DNA from: Gnetum montanum
Lineage: Eukaryota > Streptophyta > Gnetopsida > Gnetales > Gnetaceae
Direction of reading: 5' to 3'
Assembly (NCBI GenBank): GCA_015680685.1
Contig: MNCI01022151.1
Span: 188,957-252,956, forward strand
Length of the DNA stretch: 64,000 nt
In this document: positions 45,721 to 59,087 of the stretch, piece after piece
Layout: every line of letters starts with the position of its first letter
Position numbering within the stretch: the first letter of the stretch is position 1
Made by a program: the position numbers and the translations under genes
Notes under the pieces: generated by a model
Databases searched by the model: none
Seen by the model: only the letters and a program-made list of their open reading frames with translations
What the model was told of the DNA's origin: nothing

Positions 45721-46940
45721 TGAGATAAATTTTTAAAACTATGCCAAATACTGGCAAGAAAATAGAATCTTAAAAATGCATCAATTAAACCTATGTAATA
45801 GAATATTTGAAATAACAAAGTATTTAAATTAGAGAGTTGCCTAATTATATATTTATAATTATGAAACTTAAAAAAAATCTAATTTTCTTAAAACTTATAA
45901 TCAAGGAACAATCCTGGAATCCAAGAACTTATTGAAAACACTTCAAGAAAATCATAATACATTGGAAGACACTGGAAAGTTTTCTGAAATAGAATTATGA
46001 CTAAGTATATTCTTGGTAAATTCCAAAACATTTCTAGAAAAATTTCTGAAACATGGTATTTCCAGAGTGTAACAATTTAGAGAGAAACACATTCCCATAA
46101 ATACTACTAGGAAAGATGATGGCCAATTGTAGGCAAGGCAATGCCATCTAGCTAGAGATTGTTCAAGTCTAACAAGATGTTGATGTAATGAATATTACCA
46201 TAGTCATCATGTAGAGCTATGTAGTTAAAATAATTTGGTTGAAATGGAGGAAAAATAAAGAATAAAACAACTGACTTTTTAGACCATAAAGTCCATGCAC
46301 CCTAAGGAGATCTTAGCCGAAAACTTTGTTAGGCCCATAGCTTACCATTTCTAGTAAGCTTAAAATTTTCAAATTGTAGTGCAAGTTCACTTTTTGCGTA
46401 AAGTAAGTAGGTGGAAATTATGTAATGTTGGGCAATGGACATGATGGGGAACAATTTTTTATTATGCTATGTGTATTTCAAATCCTTCTTCAACTTTAAA
46501 ATGGTATAATTTCATTTGTGAATTCTTTTCTAATTCATATAAATGTTTTTATTCTCATCTCATTTAGACTTCACCAGTTGACTATTAACTAATCATAGAG
46601 ATATAAGGATAGAGTGTTATACATTTTGAGAGAAAACTACAAAGAACTTAGAATCAAAATTTATGCAATTTTACAAAATAGTGATACCACTAAAAAAAGA
46701 AAACAAGAAAGGTAGATAGTAGTTTTACCTGGGCATCGCTAAATCATCTTGAGTGGTAAGAAAATTGAAAGAGCTAGAAGTCTGCATCAGTGAACAGAGA
46801 TCCCTAATTTGGAGGTGAGGGAAGATATTCTTGACCCAAATTTCTTTGGGCAACAAATTCAATTGGCCTTTGTAGGCTTTCTAGTCCCATGAAGTAGCAA
46901 ATGCCACTCTCCTATTAATATCCAAATTGTGGCTACTGCA
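45721..46940. other. AT-rich DNA without recognised features
   Basis: Nothing that I can support on either strand. Confidence 0.5.
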
Positions 46941-46944
46941 ATTT

Positions 46945-47070
46945 AGAGAGAACAAGTTGGAAATGGTGGAATAAGAGTAACTATTCTATGTTACAATAGG
47001 AATGATTAGAGAGAACAAGTTGGAAATGGTGGAATAAGAGTAAATATTCTATGTTACAATAGGAATGATT
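46945..47070 (+). repeat. Tandem duplication, 63 bp x 2
   Basis: AGAGAGAACAAGTTGGAAAT at 46945 recurs at 47008. The two units differ by what appears to be a single base (TAACTATTC against TAAATATTC), so this is probably the youngest local duplication in the window. Confidence 0.95.
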
Positions 47071-47123
47071 TTTTTGCACTTGTTTGGGTCCAGCCAAACT
47101 GCTCCTCATATTATGTCAAGTTC

Positions 47124-47465
47124 CTAGCCAAGAATTAAAAAAATAAGAAATGGAGACGTAGATAGAGACAAAGATAAAGAGCTAGAGCCAGCCATAGAGG
47201 CATCTTGTGTTTCTGTTACTAGTACTATTATAGAACTACCTTTTTGGTTACTAGAGGCCACAGTGAACATGTCAAATTCCTTGTCCAATTCATCTTCATC
47301 ATTACCATCATCATCCTCCTTGTCTGATGGAGCTTTACCAAAAATGATTTCATCGGATGCACATTCACGAAATTTAGCTTGCATGTTTGGTCTAACTTTG
47401 GTGTCACACTTTGAAAATGCTAGAAACAAACCAAACTGGTAGAAGTTTTCATCTTGTATCATCAT
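47124..47465 (-). CDS. Unassigned 113-codon acidic open frame
   Basis: The frame opens with MMIQDENFYQFGLFL and contains an Asp/Glu-rich stretch (DKEDDDGNDEDELDKEFDMF) followed by a Ser-rich tail with SLSLSLS. I recognise no family. The composition is unlike the surrounding random frames, so it may be part of a decayed transposon or host protein, but nothing upstream or downstream extends it. Coding status is doubtful. Confidence 0.2.
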   Translation of the reverse strand: MMIQDENFYQFGLFLAFSKCDTKVRPNMQAKFRECASDEIIFGKAPSDKEDDDGNDEDELDKEFDMFTVASSNQKGSSIIVLVTETQDASMAGSSSLSLSLSTSPFLIFLILG

Positions 47466-47753
47466 GATGTTAGTTGTCTAGAGAAAATATCTATCTATTC
47501 CACATCCAATATTAAATAATAGTTGAGGCTCTTTACATGAAAGTGTTTGCACGCTGTCTTAATTACCATGCATGTTTATAGTGTTAGGTTATGCATTTTG
47601 AATGGAAATAATCATCTATGCTTATAGTGTCCTAGGTGCTTGCTAACATGCATGGGTAGAACCAACAAACACTTGTTTAAACAAAATTAAAAAAAAATTA
47701 TTTTATTCTTAACTAAGCAAAGAGAATAGTGGTATGCATTTTGAATCTCAAGT

Positions 47754-47891
47754 GAGAGATTTAGGGTTCAAGTTCCTTTTCCACTTTTTAACTATTGGTA
47801 TGAAGATATATTTAGAATTTTTGAGAGATTGAAGGTTTAGGTTTCTTTTTCACTTTTTAACTATTGGTATGGAGATAAACTTAGAATTTCC
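47754..47891 (+). repeat. Tandem duplication, 69 bp x 2
   Basis: GAGAGATT at 47754 and 47823 starts two units that share CACTTTTTAACTATTGGTAT and ending TTAGAATTT. The units are about 85-90 percent alike by eye. Confidence 0.85.
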
Positions 47892-48708
47892 TTCACAATG
47901 GACAATGATCCATCTATGATGCATGCTACCATGAATAGGCATACCTGGTAATTATGGCACAATGAAGATAATTCCAAATTGCATATATTGGTTATCATTC
48001 CATGATGTTCATATGCTCAAATGTGTAGGAAACAAATGCCTTTTTGGTGGATCAAAAGTTGTTTCTCTTCATAATGGGGGTGAAAGGAGTGTGGAGATCC
48101 TCACAAGTTCTATGCTATCACAACCATTATCAAAGAACTACATTGGCCCTGATTCATTTGTGTACTTCATCACAAGGGTATGTAGACTTATAGAGGAGCT
48201 TCAACTTTGATGCTCAAGTCACCACCCTTCTCTTTGAGAGCAAGGCTTAGGGCTAGATACGTTAGAGTAGGAATGTGTCTTAGCTCTTCTAGGGAAATGA
48301 TAATTCTTACAGTTGTGTGTGATTATTGTGGTCATTGCTTATGTGTGTTATGTTGGTCATGTTGCTTATATGGTTTCATGTAGCATATTCAATGCGCTTC
48401 TAACTCATGGACAAACAAGTGGTGTGCACTTATGCTATGTATGTAGGTTCTATGACTGTTGAGGTTTACTCCATCTTGGGTTTTCTCTAGGTTGTTTGGC
48501 TGATCTTGGACTTACAAGTGGTGTCAAACAATACTTTGCTAGAGCAATTCCATTACAAAATGCCTTATGATCAAGGGTTCAAGTTGGATTGCATTATCAT
48601 AGTCCAATCCAATGTTGATCTAATGTGTACCTATTAACATTGGTATGTGTGGAAAATGATGTATGATATCATGCATGGGCATGGTGGAGACACTTTTGAA
48701 TTGCATAT

Positions 48709-48868
48709 ATTGGTTATCATTTCCATGATGTCCATATGCTCAAATTTCTTATGAATAAGAGCTTGATCTAGATTGCATTGTCATGGTATATTGGTTATCA
48801 TTTCCATGATGTCCATATGCTCAAATGTCTTATGAATAAGAGATTGATCTAGATTGCATTGTCATGGT
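48709..48868 (+). repeat. Tandem duplication, 80 bp x 2
   Basis: TATTGGTTATCATTTCCATG at 48709 recurs at 48789. Both units contain GATGTCCATATGCTCAAAT and TTGATCTAGATTGCATTGTC, with a few substitutions. A third, partial copy lies about 720 bp upstream at 47984-48025, suggesting older duplication of the same segment. Confidence 0.92.
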
Positions 48869-51800
48869 CTAATCAAGTGTTGTTGTTGCCATGTTGATCT
48901 AATTTGTACATGTTGACATTAGTATGTGAATTTCCTCCATGTCTAAAAATCATCCTATACAAGTCAAATTCTTGAATGACAAAGCACTATGATAATGATA
49001 GTTTTCAAAAAAACATCACGGATTTCATGTATGCACCTCAACGATAGCATAATTTGTACATGTTAAAATGTTAGTTATTCATGGTGTTTAAAAGTTAGGT
49101 TAAAACACATCCATGGCAATCATAAGCATTGCCAATTGATATAGTGATAGAGTTTATGATATTTAATTTCTTAACACTATTACATTTGCTAGCTAAAATG
49201 GAAGAACTATGAGCTAGTGTTTCCACAGTTGAGGTTATCCTCCTAGGAAAAGTGATCAAATAATTTACAATACTATCAAGCACTTTGGATAACATCATGT
49301 TTATTGATAGCACATGAAATTCTAATAAAAGCACATGTAATCACTAGCCATGCTGGCATTGCTAATGAGCACATGGTATTATTCTCTCCATAGTTTATTT
49401 TAGTAGGCTGTATAATTAAACTTTTCAAAAAATGTAGGTGTGTGGATGAAATAAAAAATTAGATGAAATAAAATGTAATTAAGGTAAAAATAAAATAAAT
49501 AAATCTAAAATAAAGGTTACACTTGTTAGTGTGGCCAAAAAGCCATGCAACAAAATTTTGGTATAGTAAAAGTAAAAGAACCCAAATTTGTGAGAGAGGT
49601 CTCAAAGTCAGAGGTTTCCCTTGTTTCTTTCCATGGTTTAGGAACCATGGAACACTCTAAGATGTCTATGCATGGTACTCAAGTATTGAAAAATCCACTC
49701 CAACTTGGTGGTTCCAAGAAACAATAGAGCTTCAATCTATTATTCCCCTTTCAGTCCTCCTCATATTACCCTTACAATTGTAGAATTACATTAGGCTTGA
49801 TTCTGTAGTGGTTGTAAATATGTAAGTAGCTTGCATTGGATAGTCTAGGTGCAGCACCATGATGAATCTTGTACTAGATCATGATGGGTCTAGGGATAAA
49901 GCATCCGATGTACATACATCATCATTATACTACCAATGATGTGTATAGGGTTGTTTGTGTATTATNATTTGGACTTATATGTGAATAGACTTGGCTATAT
50001 TCTTTGGGCTTTCCTCCACTAGGCATTGATTAATAAGTGGACAATCTATGGTTATGTTTTTATGTGGTTGATGGAATGTTGTTTAGGAAGCTTTCCATCT
50101 TTGGCCTTCAGTGGTTCATCTGGGATGAATTGGAACTAGTCTCCACTCAAATAACATGATTCAAAATGGTAGTTATTAGTATGTGCAAGATGTGGTATCA
50201 TTACATCCCTACTTATCTTGGGTATAGTAAGTGTGGGATTTACCTACTGGACCATAGTTTTGTCCAAGTACCTTAGGATGAAGGGAATTTGATCATGTGC
50301 TCCTTATGAACCTTGGTCTAGGTGAACAAAAACCATCACTGATAGACTAATGTAAATTTATTCTTGCAATTTTATATTTTTCTAGTTGTGTATACATGTC
50401 TTTCTATCTATTGTATTTTAAGTCTTCCATGCATGTCCCTCCCACTTCAACTCCTTTTCATGTTTCCCATGGCTTAGATGAGGCTTCATGGATTACTTTG
50501 ACTAGTTGTATGGTTGACTGATGAGGGTGCATCTTGAGGCCTTATGTGTTTCTTCTATACTAGTTTTATTTTGGTCCTTGCTTTAATATCCTCTTGTGCT
50601 TTAAGTTTAACTACCCTTGTTGTGGATCTTTTAGTTTTTGTTCCCTTCTTAAGTCTTGCATGTGTTTGCCCTTAGGATTTGTGGCATCAAACCTTCAAAT
50701 TTTGATATCTACCTTAACATATTTTATTTGAGCTAATTTTTTAAAGACCTTTGTGAGATAGATCCTCCCTAAATTTTCTTTTATTTCAAGACCTCACATA
50801 TTTTATTGAATATATTCTTTAGAGGTCACATCCTCTTTGATGATAGATTTGGATGTACATATCGAGATCTCTTATTATTCAAACCTATTGTAATCTTATC
50901 TCAGTCTCCCTCTAATTATTTTTGAATAAGGTCATGAATTTTTCTACCTATGCCCTCTTATGGTTTTATTGAGATCTTGTTTCTTGATGAGGATGGATAT
51001 TAGTGGCTAGGTACCCTTGTTGATTGTAGATCTCTATAATTTTGAAGGTATTTTAGTTCATCCTCATTGGTGTGTTGAATGCTTGTTTCTTTTGTGTGGA
51101 AGTATCTAAGTTGCTCATATAGATTTTGCATGATTGATCTTAATGCATGTAGTTGAGACCTACTCTTCATAACATTTTGAGATTATTATATCTTCTCTTA
51201 TCTTTGAGCATGTTTGATGAATGTATTCTATGGTTGGTGTGCTACACGTGATCCTTGCTAACTATTTTATTTTAAAGTTATTTTCTTGGTCTTACAAGTA
51301 GCACGAGTACAGAGATGTTGAGATAGTGAGGACCTTAGTGAATTCTATGAGCAATATGTCTTTGGAGAAAGATAGATGCTCTTGAGACCTCAATGAATTG
51401 ATTACTTGGTCTCAAATTCATGTAATTGGGATGTTGATTATTAGTACCAATGTGATAATGGAATAGCTAGTGCATCATGATTTATTTGCCTCTCGGTGCT
51501 TTGGATGAGCACTTATAGAGGAATATGGTCAATTATAAATCCATTCAGATATTGGAATGAGTAGAAGACATGGAATATTATCCTTGACCATTCTAGGAAC
51601 TTATGGTCAAGGTGTGGATGGTGCCTTGGAATCCCACCATGGTAGGTGATGGATCTTCAAATGGTGCTTTTATGTCACTCATTCATTGTATTTTGGGTTT
51701 TCCTTCATTAGTTTCAATGGTAGATTTCAATGATATTAGTATTACAATTGATGGTATGTATACAGAGATAGGTTTTTATATTAGAATGGTGTAGCTTTGG

Positions 51801-54800
51801 TTTTACTTCTAATGGTCAAAAACCTTAGCCTTAGGATAAGTTAAGGTAGTACATCCTTTAGCCTATTCAGCCTATATAGCATTTCCTATTATTATATGTT
51901 ATGCCTACCAAATGTAGTCATTATTCTATGTATGTTGTACCATATTGATATAATATAATTATTATTAGTAGTTCATGTACTAAGAAGTACTAGTGGTTTG
52001 ATGTCCTTGTGGGATGTTATGTTCTCTTGTTATAGCCTTATGCTACATCTTGTGACAAGGCCAAGTTTAGTGAACCATGTTCCCTATATAGCTAGGCTCT
52101 CTTATGATTAGCACATTTTTATGCATGGTGATTAGTGTGCATCCTAATATGAGACCTCCCAAATCTCAATGGCTAATTCTACCTTGTGGTTAGTATCATA
52201 TTCTTGAGACTATAGCATGTTCTTTGCCATGGGTTTCATGAAAAATTAGTGGTTAGCATCTTTTAATGATCTTGACATGCCTTGATAATATTTCCTAATG
52301 GCAATCACCTTGGTGATCAAGACTATCTTGATGGTGTGATTATATATCATAATTTTCCTAAAGAATCCCATGTTTATAGTGATCTTATTTAGTTATGAAT
52401 AGTGATCAATCTTAGCAAAATCCTAATCCGTTTATACATTAATCATGATCATAATAGTAGGTTATTCTTGATGTTCAACAAGTTAATGTAGTGATAAAAT
52501 GAATGGTGGATTCTTGAATGTTGGTTTCATGACTAACCTTGATGCAAATATAAGTCTTGGGTTTTGGTGCTTAGGGTTTCTCTCCCTTGGGTGGATGTTG
52601 CCTTTAGGGTAGTATTGCAAGTTGTGTAATGGTGGCCCACCCATGCACAAAGGGTACTATAGCTCCTCTAATTGTTGGCTTTTATTGAAGGTCTTACTTC
52701 ATTTTCCTACACATGCAAGTTGAATGCTTAAGCCAAAGCCCTCATGACTTAGGGATTTTAGCTCAATTTGAGTTATGATGTATGACCCCTTCTCTCTTAG
52801 GGATACTAGATGATTTTTATGTAAACCTCTCTACCAGTGTGCTAGTGTTTAGTTTGTGCAATTAACTCTCTAGACTAATGGCATGACTTATTTTTTCTCA
52901 TGCATAAATTCCTCAATTATTTCTAGATTTTTGTTTGATTTAATTGAGACAGTAGTTCCTATAAGTATTCATAATGTAGATAATGTTTGGACTCTATTTG
53001 AACATTGGTCTAGAGTGGCAGACTTCTTGGAAATCAAAATAGAGACAGGGTATGATTATAGTACATAAATGTATGAATTCCTTTGTAGTCATAGTGGATG
53101 AAGCAAGTTTCATGCCCTTGAAAATTTTTAAGAAAGATGTGGTCTAATCAAATCTCTTTTAGGTTTGTTGTTCTAGATGCACTTCTTCAATTAGCCCTCT
53201 AGATTCCTTTGGTGAACCTTTCCTATTGGAAACCTTAAGGGAATTGATAGCAGAAGGTAGAGGTTAGATGTTTGATGATGGTTATTCCTCCTTTAATGTA
53301 CTACCAATATTTCTTGAGGACCTAGTCCTCATAATGGCTATGTTAAAAGAGTTCCTCCAATGATGTGAATCATTATATGGTAGGATCATCATGCTATTTT
53401 ATTTATTTCTTTTGATTATGAATACATTAAAGATACATTGGGGACTAGATTGGTTGAGGAAATTGGATTGGGTTACATTGTATGATTCACCAAGATATTA
53501 GAGGTTTATGAAAAATAGGAAAGGATTAAAGGGAAAAAAGCTATCTAGTATCCATGCACATGACAAGTAGTGGCATTGTTTGCCTTCATATAGAATTTCT
53601 AAGAGGCTGTAGTTGATGCATGGATCTTGGTTGCATAGCAACACCCTTTGAAAAATTATTTAAAGAGACTATCATCTAGGGCATCTCCTATATGTGTATG
53701 GAAGATTGAAAAAAGTCTCAATTGGTAAGGGCAACATGGTGTTTAAATTTTAATGTTATGGATTCATTATGATTAATATGCAAAAAGCAAACATTTCATG
53801 GATATGAGCAAGCTAAAAGTAAACTGATATGTAATGTGAACAAATTTGTAGGGTAAGAAACTTCAATACTAGACACCAAATAAAATATATTAAAGTAGTA
53901 GACAATAGAATGATAAGGTGAATAAAGGAAAATATCAATTCACATCAAAGTTATATAACAACCAATGACACTTCTTAGGAACAGTATTCAAAACCACACT
54001 CACTAATAATGAAGTAAGAGACAAATCAAGTAAGGACCACTTAGCTCTAAATAGAGCTTTGCATGTTATTAGTAAGGTGGATTGCTACTTGTACAAGCCT
54101 ACTTGCATGGACTTCTAATTGGTAAATGTGCTTCAACAAATCCTTACACTGGAACTACTAGACCATCAGTAAGCTAGAGAAAAACTATTTATTGAGATAC
54201 AACTTCTAGTTTAGGTCCTCTTCTTCACCTTGAAGGAACCTAAATTGGTCAAGGTAACTAAGAGAAAGAGAAAAAACATTAGAAGATGAGATTTTGGCTT
54301 TATTAGGGTCCAAAAATAGCTATGGGCTATGTACATCAATGTTTTTAGGTAGTAGAAACCCAATAGATGAAGAAATACCACCCCTTTTATTCTTCCTACT
54401 CTACTCCTTTTTGTGTCATTCCCTTGACTACCTTTTTTCTTTGCCTGTTGGAGTTTGTTTTTGTGGAACTATTCATATTCATTAGTCTCTTGCATCCTCC
54501 ATCTCATCGTATCATATGCACAAATGAATAAAAACATCAATGTTTTTATAAATGTGAAACAATAGTTTCACTAATCATCTTACTTGGTAGCTAAGACATT
54601 AAAAAAACTTAGACTTCCTTTCTTCTAGACTTCTAAACTACCCATAGAAAAGTGGAAATGATAGAAGGATCTGAACCACAATAGGGTTTCAATGCATGAG
54701 AATGAGCATAGAGCCTTGGAAGAGTGAAGTGATGCACATTGACTTATGTTGCTGAAAAGTACATGAATCACTAGAAACAGAGAGCCCAATGCACTCACTA

Positions 54801-55400
54801 ATCTAGAAAAAAGCATCAAATAGTGAAATCGAGTGCTAAAACTTGTGACTGACATTAGTGTAGTACTAAGTAGATATTTCCTACAAGTGCATTCCACTAT
54901 CATAGTTCCATGAACATCATTGGCATGATAGACATCAGTGCTAGGATTATGTTTTACTCCTCTACAACATGTGACATAGGGTAGGCTTGGATACTTTATT
55001 TAGAATACATCATAAAACCTACATGTAATTCTTCAAAAACTATAGTAGGATAACATAGGAATGGACTACCTATAATAACCCATGCCAATGTAGTGCTCTC
55101 ATTTTTTAACTACTTGCCAATGTAGTGCATAATATTAGTGAAAATGAGGCAAAAAATATGCTGAAAAATCTATCATACAAATGCATGCAACCTACAATGT
55201 GGTGCATGTGCTAAAATAATGGGTAGAGAAAGAAAGGATTTTCTAATTTTAAGTTCCAAAATGGCACATGATGGATATTAAAGAACTTGCCAGGACCAGA
55301 CTCTTACAATCTCAGCATGAAGATCATGATGAGGAGGTAGTAAAATCCAACATCAAGCATGTTTGAGAAATTGATGCAACCTTTAAAATTTTCTAAGTGA
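48869..55400. other. Long unassigned region, decayed repeat DNA
   Basis: About 6.5 kb, T/G-rich on the plus strand up to about 53500, then AT-rich. Open frames of 60-92 codons occur (for example 51603-51794 plus and 54625-54903 minus) without recognisable domains. A stretch near 53640-53760 is faintly reminiscent of LINE polymerase wording, but I cannot support it. A single N lies at 49966. Confidence 0.45.
49966..49966. other. Assembly gap or ambiguous base (single N)
   Basis: Single N within GTATTATNATTTGG. No repeat boundary is visible here. Confidence 0.95.
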
Positions 55401-55475
55401 TGGAAGCTAGAAATTAGGCACCAAAATATGAGTGACTAACATGGTGTTGAAAATCAAGATTTATGTCAGTCATGA

Positions 55476-55575
55476 AAGAAAGAAATAATGTGGGATGTCA
55501 AAGAAAGAAATGATGTGGGATGGCAAAGATATGAATGATGTGAGATGTAAAAACTATGAATGACATGAGACATCA
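55476..55575 (+). repeat. 25-bp tandem repeat, four copies
   Basis: Units share GAA.GATGTGGGATG.CAAA, with the common GATGTG core at 25-bp steps (55488, 55513, 55538, 55563). Copies 1 and 2 are almost identical; copies 3 and 4 carry more A substitutions. Confidence 0.85.
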
Positions 55576-55609
55576 AAACATAGGCTAAAATTTCTCCAGC
55601 ACTTTTATC

Positions 55610-56060
55610 TTTTTTTCTCTCTTTCTTTCTCTACCTCAGTACAAAGTATCTTAGCCTCCTCAATTTTCTCTAAAGTGACTCTACTAAAGTATTCAATTCA
55701 TCATTCTCACTTGTAAGTTTGTCAACCATGGAGGTATTCACAATGGAAACCTCCTAGATAATAGCTTTTGCTTGTTCAAGGGTCAATTTTGCCTCTTCAC
55801 TTTCTTTGGTTAAAGTAGCATTAGCCTCCTCTAATTGAGATGATAGTTTCTCGATAGTAGATTGAAGTTTCAAAATTTCTTTAGATTTGGCTTCCTCAAG
55901 ATCAATCCTCATATTCTTTTCTATGTCGAGATGCAATAGGATCTCCTTAACACATTTTTCTAGTTTTTCCTTTGCATCTTTAAGAGATCCTACTTCTCTT
56001 ATAGCCTACTTAAGTTTTTTGAGCTCCTTCTTAGCAATCCTTGATCTCTAGGCACATTGA
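55610..56060 (-). pseudogene. Coiled-coil coding segment, copy 1
   Basis: The minus frame 55754-55936 is open for 60 codons, ending at a TAG, and reads as a clear coiled coil (EEAKSKEILKLQSTIEKLSS, then LEEANATLTKESEEAKLTL). After the stop the same frame continues as a coiled coil (SMVDKLTSENDELNTL) to about 55680. The region 55694-55965 is closely matched by 59088-59360. Coiled coils of this kind follow the transposon-protein-like domain in plant LTR-element extra ORFs, as in ORF2 of element A. I infer, with modest confidence, that this is the same class of protein. Confidence 0.5.
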
Positions 56061-56740
56061 AAGTTCAAAGCTACTCTCTTCTACTTCTTGTAACTATCAT
56101 GAGAAACGTGTGAATGTCATTTAGCTTGAATAATTATAGTAGCTTTAATATGCTATCTGAATCTAAACTCTTTGTGTGTAGCCTTTACATAGAGGCTTTC
56201 TTAAATAATAATAGTTGAAAGATGAAGCTAGACATACGCTTACCTTGCTTGGTACTTATGGACATGCTTCTATTTGCATGTTGCAGTTGCCTCCCTTTTC
56301 ATGTAATCATACAAAGCCTATGCTAATTTGACTCTTCATAAGTTTGCACATGAATTGCAGCATGACATAGGATAGTACATTCTATTTGAGTAAAATGAGT
56401 TTAGATATGCCTTTGGATCAATTTTTTAGCCTAGCCTAATACTTCAATTCTTCTAGCATCTAACGTAGCCATCTGCCCTACCCTGAGAAAAACCTTGGTT
56501 TTCCCAATATGATAATCCTTGAGACTATTCTTTTCACAAATTTTGTCACAAGTTGCTTTTTCATCAGATACTTTAAGGAATTCTAGTGTAAGCATATCAA
56601 ATGGTCTAGAAATTCATTGAATGTATATTTAGTGGGATATCTTGCATAGTTGATCCTAATCATCTCAATAACACCACCACAACATAATTATTGTAACACA
56701 TTGAAATTTTCAAAGATCCTTGGCTTAAGCACATTTTTGG
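56061..56740 (-). pseudogene. Possible upstream part of the coiled-coil protein
   Basis: On the minus strand, readings such as [20 protein letters not shown] near 56620-56690 and LVTKFVKRI near 56540 precede the coiled coil in several frames. Their position and character fit the globular domain that precedes the coiled coil in extra ORFs of plant LTR elements, but wording is too decayed for a firm call. Confidence 0.3.
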
Positions 56741-58555
56741 ACTTCATACATTTGATGTAATGAGACTTTGTGGAGTTCAAAGTCTCCACAAGAGATTACA
56801 ACTATAGCTTAAATCATGAGCCAAGAGAAGAGAATTTGGATGACTTTAATGGCTCCTTAGGAGAAACAAGAAACAAAATAACTACAAATGGATGTTGTAA
56901 AGTACTTAATAAGTCTTGATGCTATGAAATAATAAAGTCCTTATTATTTTAAAGAAAAAGATCTACTTGGTACATGACATTACCAACATAGTGATTAATG
57001 GTAAACTCAGTGTGAGCAAGCTTTAACTTTAAAAAGTGTTAGTGATATTTGTATGTTTGAAATATTTTCTAACGAAATGTTTTATGAGTTGACTTTGGAA
57101 ACATACCCTATGTATCATTTAAATTTTTTTGAATAAGGGTGATGACCTTGAAATCATGGAAACTATATCATTGTGGTTAAACTTATCAGTTACTGGTCCT
57201 ATACTAGAATGGAAATGTTGATATCAACATTTATCCCTTGAACTTGAGTTGCATTTAAGTGCAACGATACCAAAACTAATAGAAATTTTAAAAGTGTAAG
57301 AACATGTAATATATAAAGGATCAAAATGATCATAAAATCATGACATAAACAAAAACTTATAAGTAAGCCATGATGTTTTAATCATGATTAAAATAATCAC
57401 ATAATTAAAAAGGTACTAAACATGGGACATCCTTTCATACCATATTTTTTTTAATCAATATTTGATATATAAAATTTGTAGAATATAACTAAACTATATA
57501 GAGAATATGCTTTCATTAGATCATGTCTAGCCATAACTTTCAGATTTTGCCTTAGATTTTTTTATAATAATAGGAAAAAATAGAAAGGGGTAATGAAAAA
57601 GGGTAAAGGAAAATAAGATAAATAGAGGAAAATTAGGAAATGGTATGAGAGGTTTATTATATATTTTTTTCCTTTTACTATTTTGGAAATGGATCAAAGG
57701 TGATGAAATGCTAGGGTAAGGATTTCTACCAAACCCCATTGCATTCAAGAACTTATTACACTACTAATGAACATGATCTTCCTCCTTTTTTCTTGAGGAA
57801 ACTTTGCTCATGGTGCACTTCTAGGAATTTCAACAGGAGTTTCGTTGATTAGCTGCACTACCAATGAATACAGTCCTTTCAAAAAATTCTTTCATAGTGC
57901 AATTCAACCCTCATGCATGTGCTTTAATTATAAACTAGGTGACATCAAGGAAAATCACTTGAGTGGCTAAGAGTTCTCAAGTGAAGAGGAACACTTCACC
58001 CTATTTCTCACAAGGTAGCCATGGATCATCACACTTGAGGGCTAGGGTTGTTGGGAAGGATAAGGGAAAAAGGATTTTCTAAGATCACCTAGTGATTGTG
58101 GCTAACCATTTTTCAACTTCTCATGTCTTGAATTTACATGAAAATGGTAATAACATGATAAGTTAGCATAAATCTCATTTTCCATAATCCAACATGACTA
58201 ATAAAGCCAATATCTTAAAAATTTTGGGAAGAATCATAGAATTATTGAAATATATCATGTAAAGAAGATTTTTAAACAATAATAATATGATATAATATGA
58301 ATAATATATAAAATATTTTACTTGCATTATCATTGAATAATGTTATGATGATCCAATACCTAGCTACTCTAATGATTATTAAAATTAGAGAAAATGTACA
58401 AATAGATCAAACCAAAATCATTATATTAAGGGAGAAATCTAATAGACTCAACATCCACGAGAAGATGATGAAAAAGAAAATATGCAAATGCACCTATATA
58501 CAAATGAAATGCATGTAAAAAAGAAGAAGGCATGTAACTAAGGATCTACCAAGTG
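56741..58555. other. AT-rich DNA without recognised features
   Basis: No domain or repeat boundary is visible. Frames of 60-73 codons (for example 57527-57748 minus) are Lys/Ser/Phe-rich chance frames. Confidence 0.5.
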
Positions 58556-58559
58556 TGCA

Positions 58560-59080
58560 TAAGGGACACCTAAGTAGAAGTGTTTTAAATGAAATGCATT
58601 AAAATTTCTATATAATTTATTTTCTTGCAAATTATCAACTTTGTAAACATTAGGGCCAATGACATTTGTGATTGGACATGGGCTTGAAAAAATAGAAGAA
58701 AACTTATTTTGGGGACTTGTTTAACCAGATGCTCTATCTCTTTTAAGAACTATATCACCACTTAAAAAACTTTAGCTACATATTTCTTATCAAACAACCT
58801 CTAATAGTTTATTAATGGTTAAATAGAATTTCAACCACTTTGACCCTTTTAAGTTCTAAATTTCAAATGTCGTATGTGCATGAAATCAAATGTTCATCAA
58901 TTGGTAAATCACCTAAGAAGAATTTATATGTTGCAATTTGCAAATTTATTGGTAAAAATGGTTCTTCTCCATACACTAGATCATATGGTGAAGTTTTGAT
59001 TGATTCTTTATAATGAATTATATCAACCCATACTTCCCATTTTAATCGTTCATGCCATGTTCATGAAGTTGAGTTATCAT
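58560..59080 (-). pseudogene. Ty3/Gypsy integrase C-terminal remnant
   Basis: Minus-strand reading gives ...WVDIIHYKESIKTSPYDLVY then GEEPFLPINLQIATYKFFLG, the end of the integrase core with the S-P-[YF]-[DE]-LVYG block, at about 58905-59035. A later segment near 58610-58660 reads GPNVYKVDNLQENKL...FNAFHLKHFY, the usual end of Gypsy polyproteins. The part between is broken by stops. No reverse transcriptase lies upstream; instead the reading meets the coiled-coil segment at about 59085. Confidence 0.75.
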
Positions 59081-59087
59081 ATTCTTG

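Noticed and set aside
53640-53760. Possible LINE or Gypsy polymerase fragment, plus strand
   Set aside because: Only a faint resemblance over about 30 codons with stops; no catalytic or zinc-binding motif.
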